Below are positions 1-12,400 of a stretch of 64,000 bases of DNA, one piece after another. The notes under the pieces were generated by a model. It did not search any database. It worked only from the letters and a program-made list of their open reading frames with translations, and was not told where the DNA came from. A program made the translations under genes and the position numbers. The DNA lies in the NCBI GenBank assembly GCA_004194705.1, contig SADC01001337.1, positions 124,001-188,000 of the forward strand, written 5' to 3'. The stretch comes from Ditylenchus dipsaci. Taxonomy: Eukaryota > Nematoda > Chromadorea > Rhabditida > Anguinidae. Numbering within the stretch: position 1 is the first letter of the stretch; every line of letters starts with the position of its first letter.

Positions 1-170
1 TCTTGTCGCTTCCTTTGCTCGGGAACTAGCTATTTCCTTTAAGATTTTTCTTGCTCTCTTCGCTTCCACAGCAGCCATTGTTGCTTCCAGAGTTCTCAGA
101 GTGACAGGTTGCTTTGTTGTTAGCTCTTTTCGTACCACAGTAGCACGTCTCGTCTGCACCATTGGATCAC
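1..170 (-). CDS. Partial exon of an unknown basic, helix-prone protein
   Basis: On the minus strand an open frame runs from the left window edge to position 170, where the sequence reads tttcag immediately upstream of the exon, a good 3' splice site. The encoded stretch is about 56 residues, begins DPMVQTRRATVVRKEL and is rich in Ala, Lys, Arg and Glu (for example EAKRARKILKEI), suggesting an exposed helix. The rest of the gene lies left of the window. I do not recognise the family. It is called coding because the frame is open over its full length, has biased composition and has a splice acceptor at the right place. Confidence 0.5.
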
Positions 171-888
171 CTGAAAATACAGAGAATATTGGACAACATA
201 AACGACGGAAAAAATTGCAAAACCACGGAGTTTTACGTACAACTTATATACCAAAACGTAGCTCATACATTAAACTAGTCGAAAAGTTGAGCCGAATTTT
301 GTGAAGATGTTATTTAGAAACTAGAGACCATTTGAAGCGAACAACTGGCATTTTTCCGAGTAAAAATGAGGGTTTTTGCATTTTTCATCTAACTTTTGTA
401 TAAAACGCCCTTAATTTGTATTTTTTGTATACGTCCTTGGTACTAAAATACAGTAAATTTACTCCTCTATCAATCTCTAGATCGCTTTCTTCAGAGGTAT
501 ATCAAAATAGAAAAGTATTCAAGCTTTTAAGCATGACACTCAAATTCCCATTTTGATATTTTTTAGGAAAAATCAATCAAAATTTTCTAAATTTCCATGT
601 TTTTTGGGTAAATGATGGCTCTATCGATAGCCCAGAGCACAGGGAATCTTATAGTTAGCAAACTTGACGGAACTTGTTACAAACTAGTCTAAAATTACTA
701 AAGCAAACGCAAAAGCAAAATTACAATAAAATTGATTAACGAGGATGAATTTTTGAATTGGCGCAAAAATCCCTAATGAACACAAATTCATGTTTTGAAA
801 CCCGTGATAGAGGTTTGACTGTAGCTTTGAAACTGACCCATTTTTGCTGGTAGATATATAAACGTTAGCGAAATTGGCTGACATGGTA
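171..888. other. No gene seen; AT-rich decayed repeat
   Basis: No supported exon. The part at about 620-890 resembles, weakly, the body of the repeat at 20820-20940 and 52230-52345 (a phrase like 'cttata..agatagctct..' followed by 'gccgagat' in the better copies), so it may be an old copy. Confidence 0.3.
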
Positions 889-896
889 CCGGAATG

Positions 897-1283
897 CAGG
901 CATGTGCAGGGGCCGAAAACGGGCCGAAGCGGGCCCTGGATTTTCTCTGACTTTTTTCAGACTTTTTAGAAAAAAGTTTATACCATCTGATAGCTAAGAT
1001 TTCAGGCTACAAAATGCTTTTTTCCGGGCCGGAGTTTGAAATTTTTTTTGACCAACGGGCCGGCTTTTTGGTCGAAAAACCACGTTTTTTTGAAAAAGGG
1101 TGTTTTTTGACCAAAAAGCCGGCCCGTTGGTCAAAAAAATTTCAAACCCGGCCCGGAAAAAAGCATTTTGTAGCCTGAAATCTTAGCTATCAGATGGTAT
1201 AAACTTTTTTCTAAAAAGTCTGAAAAAAGTCAGAGAAAATCCAGGGCCCGCTTCGGCCCGTTTTCGGCCCGTGCACATGCCTG
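897..1283. mobile_element. hAT-like palindromic MITE with 8-bp TSD CCGGAATG
   Basis: The element is one long inverted repeat (left end CAGGCATGTGCA, right end TGCACATGCCTG) with arms of about 190 bp. It is flanked by the perfect direct duplication CCGGAATG at 889-896 and 1284-1291. CAG...CTG ends with an 8-bp TSD are the hallmark of hAT transposons. There is no transposase. It lies upstream of, or in an intron of, the CNK-like gene. Confidence 0.85.
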
Positions 1284-1538
1284 CCGGAATGCCCCATTTA
1301 ACCCCGAATTGCATGAAAATTTCAACTTTTGACTTTTTAAAATTAAAAAAAACCGTACCTATGGGTAAAAGTCTCGATTTTCTTCTAAAAAAAACTTTAC
1401 TTGCAAAATTTTCAGATGCCGTGGGGCTATACGACACTAGCTTTTTGGGGGGAGGGGGATGTGCTTGGTATATATGACACTAGCGTCAAACTTCCTTAAC
1501 AAGAGGTTTTACTAGCAAAAAATGCCTGATGTTTTCAG

Positions 1539-3487
1539 GAAAGCGTGGTGGTGAAATGCAATCTGAGTGAACTGGCTTCCATCGCTTGTGCCGACCACCA
1601 AGAAAAGACACTAGAAGGTTGGGCCCGGAGACAAAGATTACTATTTGACGCCACCAACTCGACCAGGAGTCGTAGTCAGTGGATCAAGGTATTTGTTTGT
1701 AGGTTGCCCACACATACACTTTTGTTGATTTAGTGCTGGATGTTGCTTAAAAATGGTGTGCTGTATCTATATCCCAATCAATTTGCTCAAGAAGCCAACA
1801 TAGTGGTCAATGTCTCATGTTGCTATGTCACCAGCTCCAACTTAAAGACTTCCAAAAAACAGTTGGATTAAATGATTTCTATAAAAAACATTATAATGAC
1901 AGCTGTCTTTTAGTGTGTTTGCCCTGTGCTGCAACCTGGAAATGCTTAATTTTGCACTTTACACAGCCGAAGATTTGAAATGTTGGCTGGATCATCTAAA
2001 TCCTCTTGTTAGGAAAGGATCCTCATCCTTTGTAGCTGCTCAAGATCTAACTAACAACGATTCTGCTAGCAGTAATACCAATAACAGATTCTCAGGTAAA
2101 TTTTTTTTTATAGAGCTTGAAACACGCCATTTGCTTCCTATTTAAGTGAGGGGGATAGCTTGAGCAACTCAAAAGGCACGAAAATACCGTATAACCTTGT
2201 CTCATTAACAATCCAAATTTCAATCCTCAACCTTGGCAAAGTGTTTCCAGTCTTTTTTAGCCAGATAGCTTTAATTTTTCTTGGTGCAAATTTGGTGTCA
2301 TATTGAAGCTGAGTTTCAGGGCTTTCGTTTTTTCGTAAAATTCGGCGCTGGTAGCGAATAACCACCAACCCCTTCAAACATGACCCTCCCAAAATCGCTG
2401 TAACTACCCTTTCAAGCAACAAGTTTAACTTTAACTTTATTGGACAAATAGGCACTCGTAGTGTACTAATAATTTGCAACGCAACAAAAACATCTTTTCC
2501 TTCTTAATAATCTGATTCCCTTTACAATATTGCGGTACATATTTTAACACGTTTAAGGAGAATGAGGAAAACCTCCTTCAAAAAGTTTTATTAATTCGGG
2601 TAAAATCAATTTTTTTCAAAGCCAACTTGAATAACTTGAATATGTTTATGGCTTGTTCACGTTGTTAGAGTTAGAGTTCAGGTTTTTGAGTACATGAACA
2701 CCTCTTACCCGAACTCTAACTCGAACTCTAACAACGTGAACAAGCCATTAGGCTCACTTACGTTCAGGGGTGAGCCAACGTACGGAAGTTGTAACTAATA
2801 AATATTTATTTATAATCTAATGTGTTTATCTAATGTGTCTAATGTATTTATAATCTAATTTATTTATAATCGAATGTCTTACGTAATTTATAGTGGGACG
2901 CAAATATTTGGATAGTCTTTACTTGAGTATTTTTAAAAAGAAACAAATTATGAGGGGGGGGGGGGCGTTGATATTTTCTACTAGGGTCTAAAATTCTTTG
3001 TCTCTTTAATTTTACCAACTGCTCTCTTCTTTTGTTTGGTACTTTTCGTAAGCGTTCGAGACATCCTAAAATAGCTAGATTTTGTCACTCTTGTGAACAG
3101 AAATTAATAGAGGTTATACGGTAAATACTCTAGAATCTAAATATTTTCAATATCAAATAGTGAGGCAGAAATACTGGAAGGCATAATTGTGGACAAAAAA
3201 TCTTTTATGCTATATAATGCATTTTTTCATAATGTTTATGCCATTTCAACTCAACTTTCAGCATTGTACGTGCGGAGCAGTTCAACAGAAGAGTATGGGG
3301 GCGGTGGTTCCACAGACGGCACAGGCCATTCCCCTCTCCCCTGACTCCAGCTCTGTTGTCCTCACCCCGCTCCACCAACTTCTTCTATCCCACCAAAATA
3401 CTGAGTAAACTGCAACGCCAAGGCAGCGTGACTAGTGGTTTGTTGCGCCCCATGGAAGAGGTGCCTCAACACAGTGAGATCGGCTAA
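1539..3487 (+). CDS. PH-domain protein, CNK-like (3' part of gene)
   Basis: Three phase-compatible exons can be read: 1539-1688, 1734-1861 and 1914-2095. Joined, they give a pleckstrin-homology-like fold: LEGWARRQRLLF, then WIKCWMLLKNGVLYLYPNQ, then KKHVFALCCNLEMLNFALYT and AEDLKCWLDHL, the last being the C-terminal PH helix with its conserved Trp. The order and the 'AEDLxxWLxHL' ending resemble the PH domain of CNK scaffold proteins of the Ras/Raf pathway; other PH proteins are possible. The donor after 1861 is GTTGGA, non-consensus but required by phase. A further exon starts at 3262 after tttcag. Its phase-compatible frame stops near 3340, while another frame stays open to 3487, so a one-base discrepancy is likely there. 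SAM, CRIC and PDZ domains expected upstream are not in the window. Confidence 0.55.
2648..2748. repeat. Short hairpin in the CNK-like intron
   Basis: Inverted repeat with arms of about 40 bp (tggcttgttcacgttgttag and its complement), sited in the 2096-3261 intron. The rest of that intron has no recognisable feature apart from a G-run at 2954-2963. Confidence 0.6.
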
Positions 3488-5032
3488 AATCGACTCAAAT
3501 GTCTACTGCTTTATTTCTCTCCAGTGCAATAATGCTACACCTACTACTACTTACTTTGTCCCTCCTTGATTTTTACTTGCTGCAATTGCACTGCTATTAT
3601 TTTTGACAATGGAACACACATATCAGTCTTTCTTTTGCATGCTTTTGTCCAGCTTTATTGACTATTTCATAGATATATATGAGGGTTGTTTGTAATTCTT
3701 TGAAAATATAGATTTTTTAGATGGTAGTAGGCTGTACGTGAAGTCTTTGCAAATATTTTCTGGTCTCTTTTTGCTAGTATTTAGAATTGTCGAATATTAA
3801 AATTTTCAAGCCGGGCAGCCAAGTCATGTTGCAAAAAAAATAAGAAAAAACCTAAAATCATGGCTTTTGTAAATATTTGTACAAGGCAGATTTTTTTATT
3901 ATATGCCCGCACGGGTTGTTGTTTCTTTCAATGGTTAGAGAGGTAGTTTTTGAAAGTCGTTTAATTTAACAATTGTTTAAACTGAACTGTTGGTCCGTTG
4001 ACGTTATTTGCCTTTTGTTCAAACCTCTTTTTTATAAGAAGGATAAAAGGTACATAACGTCAACCCCCGAACTGTTCAGTAAGTTTCTAAAATTCACTAA
4101 AAGACTTTCTGTCTGTTTTTCAGTGATGTGCTAGCCTTAGCTAAAAATTCTATTCCTTTAGCATAGTCTTAGTCAATACTTTCGCTAGTCACTACTGTTT
4201 CTATCTTATTATTTACGAAAGCGTATTTGCTGACAACCTGCTTTTTTTTAATTTTGTCTACAAAAACCACTTAAAGGAGCACTTAAAATGTCCCCCGCCA
4301 ATTAAAATTTTTTCCTAATCATTGAACTTCTCTACGGATTTTTCAACTTGGTTTCTAACAAAACAAGGCCTAGAATTTAATTTTAGGTATAGTAGTACAC
4401 AAGTTAAGTCAGTACACAAGTTCAATGATTGTGAATTTTTTTTAATTGTTGGGGACAATCGTTGTCGCAGATGGCAATGGCCCTTTGAAGCTACAAGCTA
4501 TGTTTTTAGTTAGATACGAAAGTGAAAATTCTCGAATTTGACAGTTTTATTTTTTTCAACTAAAAATTGTTTACTCGTCAAATTTATGATTTTTTATGAA
4601 TGAAGAAAACATGTCAACAAATTATATTTAAGTTTAAAACTAACTGCAGTCCAATAATGTATCTATGATAACTTTTTTATTGTCTTACTTTTGCAAAAAG
4701 TCTATCTGCTTAATATTTTGCTGAGAGAATTGTGAACTTGTGAACACACACGTTTGTCTGTGATTCTGATCGCACTACTAGTCATTGACCACCAAAAATG
4801 AAACGAGCATTATTGTTTAGTTTTATTGTAAACAAGACCAAGAATAAATATTTTAATTATTTTTGAAATTTGGTGAGCACATGGATAAAGAAACCATTTG
4901 TTTTTGACAATTTCTATAACTCTAATTTTATTTATTTTTTGGTAATATTGCACACACTGTACATAGTCAAACTTAAAGAAAGTATTGCTTTTTACTGTCG
5001 TTTTTACTGTCCCGTGAGTAAAGATGACCGAA
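3488..5032. other. Intergenic/3' UTR between convergent genes
   Basis: No coding exon seen. An AATAAA motif at about 4843 could serve polyadenylation of the plus-strand gene. 4275-4500 is a decayed copy of the TTAA-flanked MITE seen intact at 50326-50547 (shared 'gtcccccgccaatt' and 'ggcaatggccctttgaa'). Confidence 0.4.
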
Positions 5033-7514
5033 CTAATTGTCCTTGAACATCTGGTCTACTTGTTCCTGAGTTAGCAGCCCTAGTTTCTGCTGCACATGAA
5101 CAATCTTGAAGTCCAGCAAGCATTTTTGTTTCTCTAGCACCTAAATAAAACAACCGTCAAATTTCGGTATGAAGCTTCTTTAAAAAAGATGGTTCTGGCC
5201 TAAAATCCAACAGCAGCTTCTGCTTGTTTTTATTTGTTAGCATTTTTCGAGTTTTTCATAAACTTGTCAAAATCATAACTCTGCGAAAAAGTCAAAATAT
5301 TAGGTCGTGTCAAAAGTTCTGTCGTTTTTTTTCAAAAGCAATATTTGTGGCGTTGTGTTTTTACCATAGATTTTTTAAACATTTTTCAAAAGTTTACCAC
5401 TCATTTTGTAGCCAAGATTCTCAGCTACAAAATGAGTGGTGAACTTTTGAAAAATGTTAAAAAAATCTATGGTAAAAACACTACGCCACAAATATTGCTT
5501 TTGAAAAAAAACGACAGAACTTTTGACACGACCTAATATTAGTATGGATGTTAGGGGTCTCATTCGGTTTGCTTGCTTACTACCGCTCCCCATTTTTTTA
5601 TTATGTCCCAAAAAAAAATAGATGGTCTTTTCGTGGCTATGTAGTCATTTTTCTGTGGTACATAGTATTTTTCTTGCTGGATCTAAGCAACAACAGTTTT
5701 CGCTTTAAATGAATTTTTCTGCCATAAAAATATTTGGTCGAATTTTGTCAAAATGACCTAAAAAGAAAATTTAGCTTTGAAGAGTAAAAGGCAAACTTTT
5801 TTGAAAGGTTTTTTTATTTTTAGAGCAGAAAGTGTAAAAAATGGTTCTTTCATCATGGGAAGCAGAAAAAAGTAGTTCAGGATTTCACAACATTGAGCCA
5901 TTTTCGAAAAAGTTGGGAGGAGTGGCAAACAGAGCCTGTACTAATGTTAGATAATGTTTATGGTTGGCTACAATATGCCTAACAATCGTAAAATTTTAAA
6001 TTTTATGCTAAAAATATGTTCCAGCAATCGATAATGCTAAAAATAATATCTAACCTCAATCTGCAGGTCTTTGATCCTTTCCTCTTTAGAGCTACTATTA
6101 TTTGCTGTGCCACCGTTGACTTTGATGTTATTGGGGTTATAAATGAGTGGGAATTCCGCTTTCCTCTTTTTGGCAGCATCCAGCATGGCTGATTGGTGGA
6201 GTAGGTCATCTATGTGGCTTTTCGTACCACAATCTCTTACTTCTTCTAACGAATCTGCAAATAATCATAGTCAAGCCAGAAAAAAAACTTCGCTAACCAA
6301 TCAACTCTTCTTTTGTGACAGATAGCAAAGAATCTTAATTTAAATTATGTATGGTACGGTCAAATTGAAAATTAACCACAATACTTGATCGCCTGCCAGA
6401 ATATGCACCACTACTACAATCTTCGGCGCCAACTTCCTCGAGTATTTTGTGGAAGGGTTGCTCTCTGGATTTTGAAGTTTCTCCCGTCCTTTGTATTTCT
6501 GCCTTGTACCTCTTGTAGTCGGAAACCATATTCTTGTACCGAGTCTTCACCATTTCTACACTTCGCACAGCTCGGCAATCCTTCAATTCGATTTTTAGGG
6601 CTTCTACGGTATAGTTAAGGTTAGACAACTGACCACTTGGTTCACTATTTCGGTGATCTCCAGCCATTTTTGTTGCTTTTCGCGGTTGCTCACTTTTATT
6701 GCGGTGGAATATGTAGAATCTAGTGAATGGCGTCTTATGTGGTATTCCTAAAATGTATTGCATTTTTTTAGGCTAACCTTGCTTAAGGCCACATTAGCCG
6801 TTTTATTTAACTAGAGGAACCAAGGCATAAACCCAAATATTTCAAGCACAGTCGAGCCTCTCGACTGTGCTTGAAATGTCACCCCAAAAAGTCACACCAA
6901 AAAGTTCGTTCCGTCTTACAGCCCAAACTTTAGATCTGAGGCTTTAAAAGTGTGACTCTAGGCGGGAAAAACTTGAAGGACCATGATGTGCAAAATTTGG
7001 ATTTGCGGGGACTGTTCTCATTGGTCTCTCACCATACTCTAATGAGTCATTTCGAACGACTCCAAAGAGTAAAGTGCTAGACTGAACTATACAATTAACA
7101 TTTTGCACATGCCGCTGCTCGCAAAAACCACGGTCCTTTAAGGGGTATTGTAAGGGGGTAACCAATTTTTTTTGCGGGGGGGGGGAGCGGGATGGGGGGG
7201 AGCAAGCTGTGAGCGGGGGCAGTCGCGGGAGGTGCGTGATTAATTTACAAGCGTCGTGACCGAAAATTTTTCAAACAGCAATCCAGAATGAATCTGAAGG
7301 CTTTGGAGGGAGGGAGGCCAACCCTAGTTTCTAATAATGGTAGTAAGCCAAAACTGTGGGAATTTAAAAATTTCAACGTTACCCTGATCATAACTTCATC
7401 CTCCTTGTCGCTGAATTTCACAGTCCTAGCTCGGTCACCTGCATTAGAGACTAGTTGAGTACTAGCAGTGAAAGATTCCACCATTTTCAAAGTGCTATTG
7501 TAATCGTCTTCCAT
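5033..7514 (-). CDS. Myb/SANT-like DNA-binding domain protein
   Basis: Minus-strand exons, 5' to 3': about 7383-7514 (from ATG at 7514; includes RARTVKFSDKEDEVMIR, the start of a Myb/SANT-like helix 1), about 6385-6690 (includes REKQQKWLEITEIVNQ in one frame and RSVEMVKTRYKNMVSDYKRY in another, matching helices 2 and 3 of the Myb_DNA-bind_5 type), 6055-6254 (DDLLHQSAMLDAAKKRKAEF) and 5033-5140, which ends TQEQVDQMFKDN before TAG. The last two exons join in phase and form a C-terminal coiled coil (KEERIKDLQIEVLEKQKCLL). The 6385-6690 region needs either a very short intron or a frame correction. Proteins of this layout are usually nuclear, often transposon-derived or general regulators. Intron 5141-6054 contains a perfect-looking palindrome. 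Confidence 0.6.
5299..5540. repeat. Palindromic element in an intron
   Basis: Inverted repeat with arms of about 115 bp (left tattaggtcgtgtcaaaag, right its complement) and almost no loop. It sits in the intron between the last two exons of the Myb/SANT-like gene. A transcript would fold into a long hairpin. No clear TSD. Confidence 0.75.
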
Positions 7515-7778
7515 TGCACCTACTTCTTCTAAATATACATTTACTTTAAGATTAACACAGAAAAAGATATGTCTGGAGATAAAAAAGAAATATTTAGTTT
7601 GAAAAATAAAACCGGTTATAAAAGGAAATGGGTGTTCTAAATAAATTTGGATTTAAATAATGACAAACGCAAATATGGATTTATTTAAAGCTGAATTTAA
7701 TGTTTTTCTATTTTCTATATTTTTCGTAAAAAGGTTTTTTGGCAAAAATATTTTTTTTTTCAATTTCAAGACACCCAC

Positions 7779-7920
7779 TTGAGTCGTGTTCAAAGACCGG
7801 CAAGTGGGGTGTTTGTGAAGCAGGTGGCGTCGGGCATTGCTTGCAGTTATTAGACTCTGAGACTTGAAGTTGCACTCACTACACTTTCTGCCGTCCAAAA
7901 GTAGTTGAAATATTTGGACA
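7779..7920 (-). CDS. BED-type zinc-finger exon
   Basis: The minus-strand exon begins after a ttttttag acceptor at 7921 and encodes VQIFQLLLDGRKCSEC, then SNARRHLLHKHP. This is the BED finger signature: aromatic/hydrophobic N-terminal strand, C-x2-C, then S-N-x2-R-H-L-x2-K/H-H. It lies 265 bp upstream of the Myb/SANT exon on the same strand, so it may be the 5' exon of the same gene (BED finger plus Myb/SANT-like domain) or a remnant of a hAT transposase, where BED fingers are common. The donor used is uncertain, since several GT sites follow the finger. Confidence 0.55.
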
Positions 7921-8156
7921 CTAAAAAATAATAATATAAATAGTAAGCTAAAGATACGAACATCTTAAACCAGATTTTTTTTGTGAATTGCTGCCCCTTG
8001 ATCTTTTTTTGATTGGGGTTCTGGAAGAGCTACAGATATTGTCTTTCATGACTGAAAAAATCAAATTTATGCTTAGAAAATGGAACATTTAATTACTCTA
8101 TTGAGCGATCTCAGCTCTACTCTATCTCAGCTTTTTATCAAGCTATCGAAATCCAC

Positions 8157-8745
8157 TTACCCTACTGACCCTTTTTTGGTCAACTGTGAGTAGGGTTTGA
8201 ACGTCTCCTAAGTAATTTTCATACGCTAAAACCGATAAAAAAGTAGTTTGAAAACAATTTCCGTACTAAAAAAAGGTTTTCAAAAATTTTTCGGTTACCT
8301 TAAGTTGACCAATTGCCTTGGTCCCCCAAGGTAAAATATCATGTAATAAGGTATCTTACCAAGTTTTGGTCACTGGAGCTGGGCAAAAAGAGTCTCTATA
8401 TGCATTTTTGATCGATAGTCTTGCTCGGAATCATGTCTGAGGTAAGTGAGTGCGCGCTTCTCTAACCAACTAAGTCCCCTGCGACCCCTTCGGGGCTTGA
8501 GATGCGCACACACACATACCTCAGACGCAAATCACTCGAAAGTGACCTTGGATGCATAAAAAATGTATGCATACCAGAGTTTACCTTGGGGGACCAAGGC
8601 AGTTGGTCAATCTTTAGTAACCAAATTTTTTTGAAAACCTAATTTTTCAGTACGGAAATTGCTTGGAAACAACTTTTTTTATCGGTTTTAGCGTATAAAA
8701 ATTACTTAGAAGACGTCTAAACACTATTCATAGTTGACCAACAAA
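8157..8745. repeat. Large palindromic repeat
   Basis: Inverted repeat with arms of roughly 200 bp (left 'cgctaaaaccgataaaaaag', right its complement) and a central part holding the 'tcatgtctgaggtaagtgag' module also seen at 20310-20490, 33290-33660, 48340-48480 and 56950-57190. A diverged half copy is at 25378-25505. The rest of 7921-9418 shows no gene. Confidence 0.7.
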
Positions 8746-9418
8746 GGCCCCCTCCCCAGTAAACAAGTGCCTAAGTCTGTACATTTCAGTGATTATTTAA
8801 TAGAGTTTGATGGATCGCCCCAAAGTTGAGTTCTGGGCTACACGATGGTCAAAAATCTTTTAACGTAAAAATTAAAAAAAAAATTTATTCCTAATTAGGG
8901 GGCATTTTTCAGTAATTAGGGGGCAAAATTAAATACCACCCATTAAATATTCCGATAGTCGAACGTGACCTGTACTGCTTCTGATGCAGGATTTCGTGCT
9001 GGACACGATGAAGATTTTCGTAAAATTATTTGTAAAATCACAAATTACTTAAGTAGGATATTACTATTCAGAAGCAACACAAATGCACTTGTGGCGCGTA
9101 AATCAGCAATAAAAAGGGATTTAAATGCAGCTTAGTGATTCAAACTGACTAATTTAGGTTTGAATGAAGCACAGCTTTTTGGCGTTTAAACTTGTTTTTT
9201 GTTGATTCAAAAAATATTGAATCAACAAAATATAAATAGTGCATCAGTTATAATAAACACTTTTATATAGACCTTTTTTGAGGGGCATGTAAATAATTTA
9301 TAAAGATTTATACTTCACCGAATTTACTGATTTTTTTACGTAAAACCCGCAACAGAGCCAGAAAAATTGCTAAAAAAATATAAATTTTAGATTGCCTCTA
9401 CATGGCATTCTACCACAA

Positions 9419-12400
9419 ATGGCTGGTCCAATTGTTGTTCTAATTATTTGCCTGTTATTGCCATTTTTAAATTGTCAAGATGACCAAAAAGTCACATTGG
9501 CTGATTTTGGAGATGAGCAGTTCAGTCAGGGCGAGCGCCACTATCTCATATACGATGTAAGTCTAGTTCATTTGAAATTACACATTTTTCATGCAGGTTT
9601 TAGATAAATCATGGGGAAGGATTTAACCTTCGCAGAGATGTGTACATGCGAATTGCAAACACTGTACGCCAGCTCAGAGAAAAAGGTTCGTAATTTTCGA
9701 ATTTCATGCAGTCTAACATGAAAAAAAATATATATTTGCGGTAACCGGACATTTGTCACTTTTTGTCATTTAATCGTGCGACATTTGTCACTTTAAAAAA
9801 AATGTTTTTTTAGTTTTCAGTACATGTATTGATTCTAATCATCCTGCTGGCATCGACGAACCGTTTTAGGGTAAATTATCTTGATTCTCCAGGACAAAAA
9901 GTAAAATTGGCGCTACCCAGTTTCTATAATTAGATGTTATAATAAAGTACTGTTTCGTAAAAGTCAAAGTTCGCCAAAAAATCAGTTCGACAAAAAGAAA
10001 TTAAATAAAGCGCATATTCAAGAATTAACATTTCGCAAACAAATGTTTCGCTAAATAAAAAGTTTCTCTAAATCAGAGTCTTCAAAATACAAATTTGAAA
10101 TTCATCTCTATATAAATAACCAAATTACTGAGACAAGTTTTAAATTAAACTCCAGAATCCGAAATTTTGGATTAAGCTGAACGTAATTAAAAATCAGTGT
10201 AACCTATTCAAAATCGTGTCCTGAACACGGTTTGTGACCAAAATGCTGTTTTAACCATCTGGAATCTCAACACCGTGGGTAGTTACCCCCTCAAGGTTGT
10301 CGACCTTTAATTTTTGTGGATTATTCTGAATAGGCAAACAAATTTTGCTATCTTTATTACAAATCAGTGCTTAGAACGATTTGTAACGAGCACAATCTTG
10401 TTTTGACTTAATTGCACCTTTCGAACCAAGGTAGTTCCCTATTCTCCAGGCGGACGTCTAGCTGGACAACTTGAGTACAGCTTGAAAAGTTCTAAGGCTG
10501 AGCTTAGAAAATAGGTTTTAGTACCAGGCAAAGGGATTAGCCGCTTCGTGGTCAAGACCAGAACACTCCAAAATGTGTCCACAATGTGTGAGTGAGGGTG
10601 AAATACAGACTAAGAGTATAATTTTTTACTATTTCGGGTTCCAAAACCTGTTTTCTGGACTGGTTCGGGCATGCTGAAGATGGTTTGATAGGGGTTAAAT
10701 GCCACCCTGTAGGGTATATTTTGAACATCGGTAAAATCAAGTTTCAAACCATCTTCAGCATGCCCGAATTAGTCTAGAAAACAGGTTTTGGAACATGAAA
10801 AACGTAATTTTTAACCAAGTGGACGACCACTTGGTTTGGCTGGTTCAGACTAAAAATTGCTGTCATTGCTGTGGCAGACCTTTTTTTTGTTCTCCCTCGA
10901 ACTACAGGCTGTTCTTCTTGATCCACCATTTGAAGGCTTGCCAATTTTCACCATCGCTTAATTGGTATTCTGTATACTGGTCTTCATCACTTATCCCATC
11001 CATGGCTATCTAAGATCACGAAAAGTCCAAAAAATGACAACAAATCTTTAGTTTAGAAAGGTCTAATTTTTCGAAACAGTTATTTTGTCAAACGTATGTT
11101 GCACAAACAGGTCTTTTCAGAAATGCGCTTTGTTGAAATTTGTTTTTGGTGAACTTTGACTTTTACGAAACAGTACTTTATTATAACATCTAATTATAGA
11201 AACTGGGTAGCGCCGTAAAATTTTGGTCAAATAATCTCCCTAAAGGTATTTTAAGAGAAAAATTGTTGCGATAATGTAGCTTTAAATATTGTTTTCAGCC
11301 GATATGGGGTCATCCAATTATTATTTTTTTGCCTTATTTTGCTTATCACGAATAGTGACAAATGTCGCACGACAACCAAAAGCGACAAATGTCCGGTTGC
11401 CATATTTGCTTGACATTGGCATTGCAGGTCATAACTACGTACTTGTTCTGCCTCCTTGGGCAATCTGCACCACTGGCGTCACAGAGAAACCCGCTTGAAA
11501 TGGGCTGAATTTTTCGATTTGGAAAGTCTGTCTCGCCTCATTCCTGTGATCGAGTTTGAAGACTTCCTGCAAGTGAATGGTGACAAAATAGACTTAGTAT
11601 TATACTTACAAGCATATCCAGAAGGCTGGTCTGTTTTTTGCTTCATCTATTTTTTTGCTTTTGTATTTTTCTATGGGGGTAGAAATAATGCGCCTTCAAA
11701 CAAACTTTTTTTATCTAGGACTTTTGGTGGGCAAGACGTGTTTTGTCCCGTTTCAAAAAAGCTAAAAATAAATCAGGATGACCGACGAAGTGGATGATAT
11801 TGCATGTAGTCAGTGTTTACAAAAGTCGAGGTCAAGGTAAAGGGTCAAGGTAAAACTTGACTTTAAAAGTTCAAGGTCGTTTTTCTCGATTTTTCGTTAA
11901 GAAAATGGGTCTGAATTTTTTTCCTATTCCTTGAAGTCAAGATTTTGCGCTGAACAAAACGTAATTTTTAGAATAACGATATAATTGTTGTACGATGAGA
12001 TATCGCCTAAAGTCAAGGTGAAATCACCTTGATTTTAGCGAAAGTCAAGGTCAAGGCAAAATCAAGGTGATATCACCTTGACTTTAGGCTATATCTCATC
12101 GTACAACAATTATATCGTTATTCTGAAAAATACGTTTTGTTCAGCGCAAAATCTTGACTTCAGGGGATGAGAAAAAAATAGAGTTGTAGAAATTCCCGGA
12201 AATATAGAAAACCCGGGAATATTCCCAATATAGGGGAAATTACCGGGAAACCCGGAATATTCCAATGTTCCCGGGAATATTCCCGGGAATATTCCCATTG
12301 TATAACCCTAGAAAAAAATATTCAAATCCATTTTCCTTACGAAAAATCGAGAAAAATGACCTTGAAGTTTTAAGGTCAAGTTTTACCTTGACCTTGACTT

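Noticed and set aside
2138..2479. 113-codon minus-strand open frame
   Set aside because: No splice sites or conserved motifs; it lies in an intron of the CNK-like gene.
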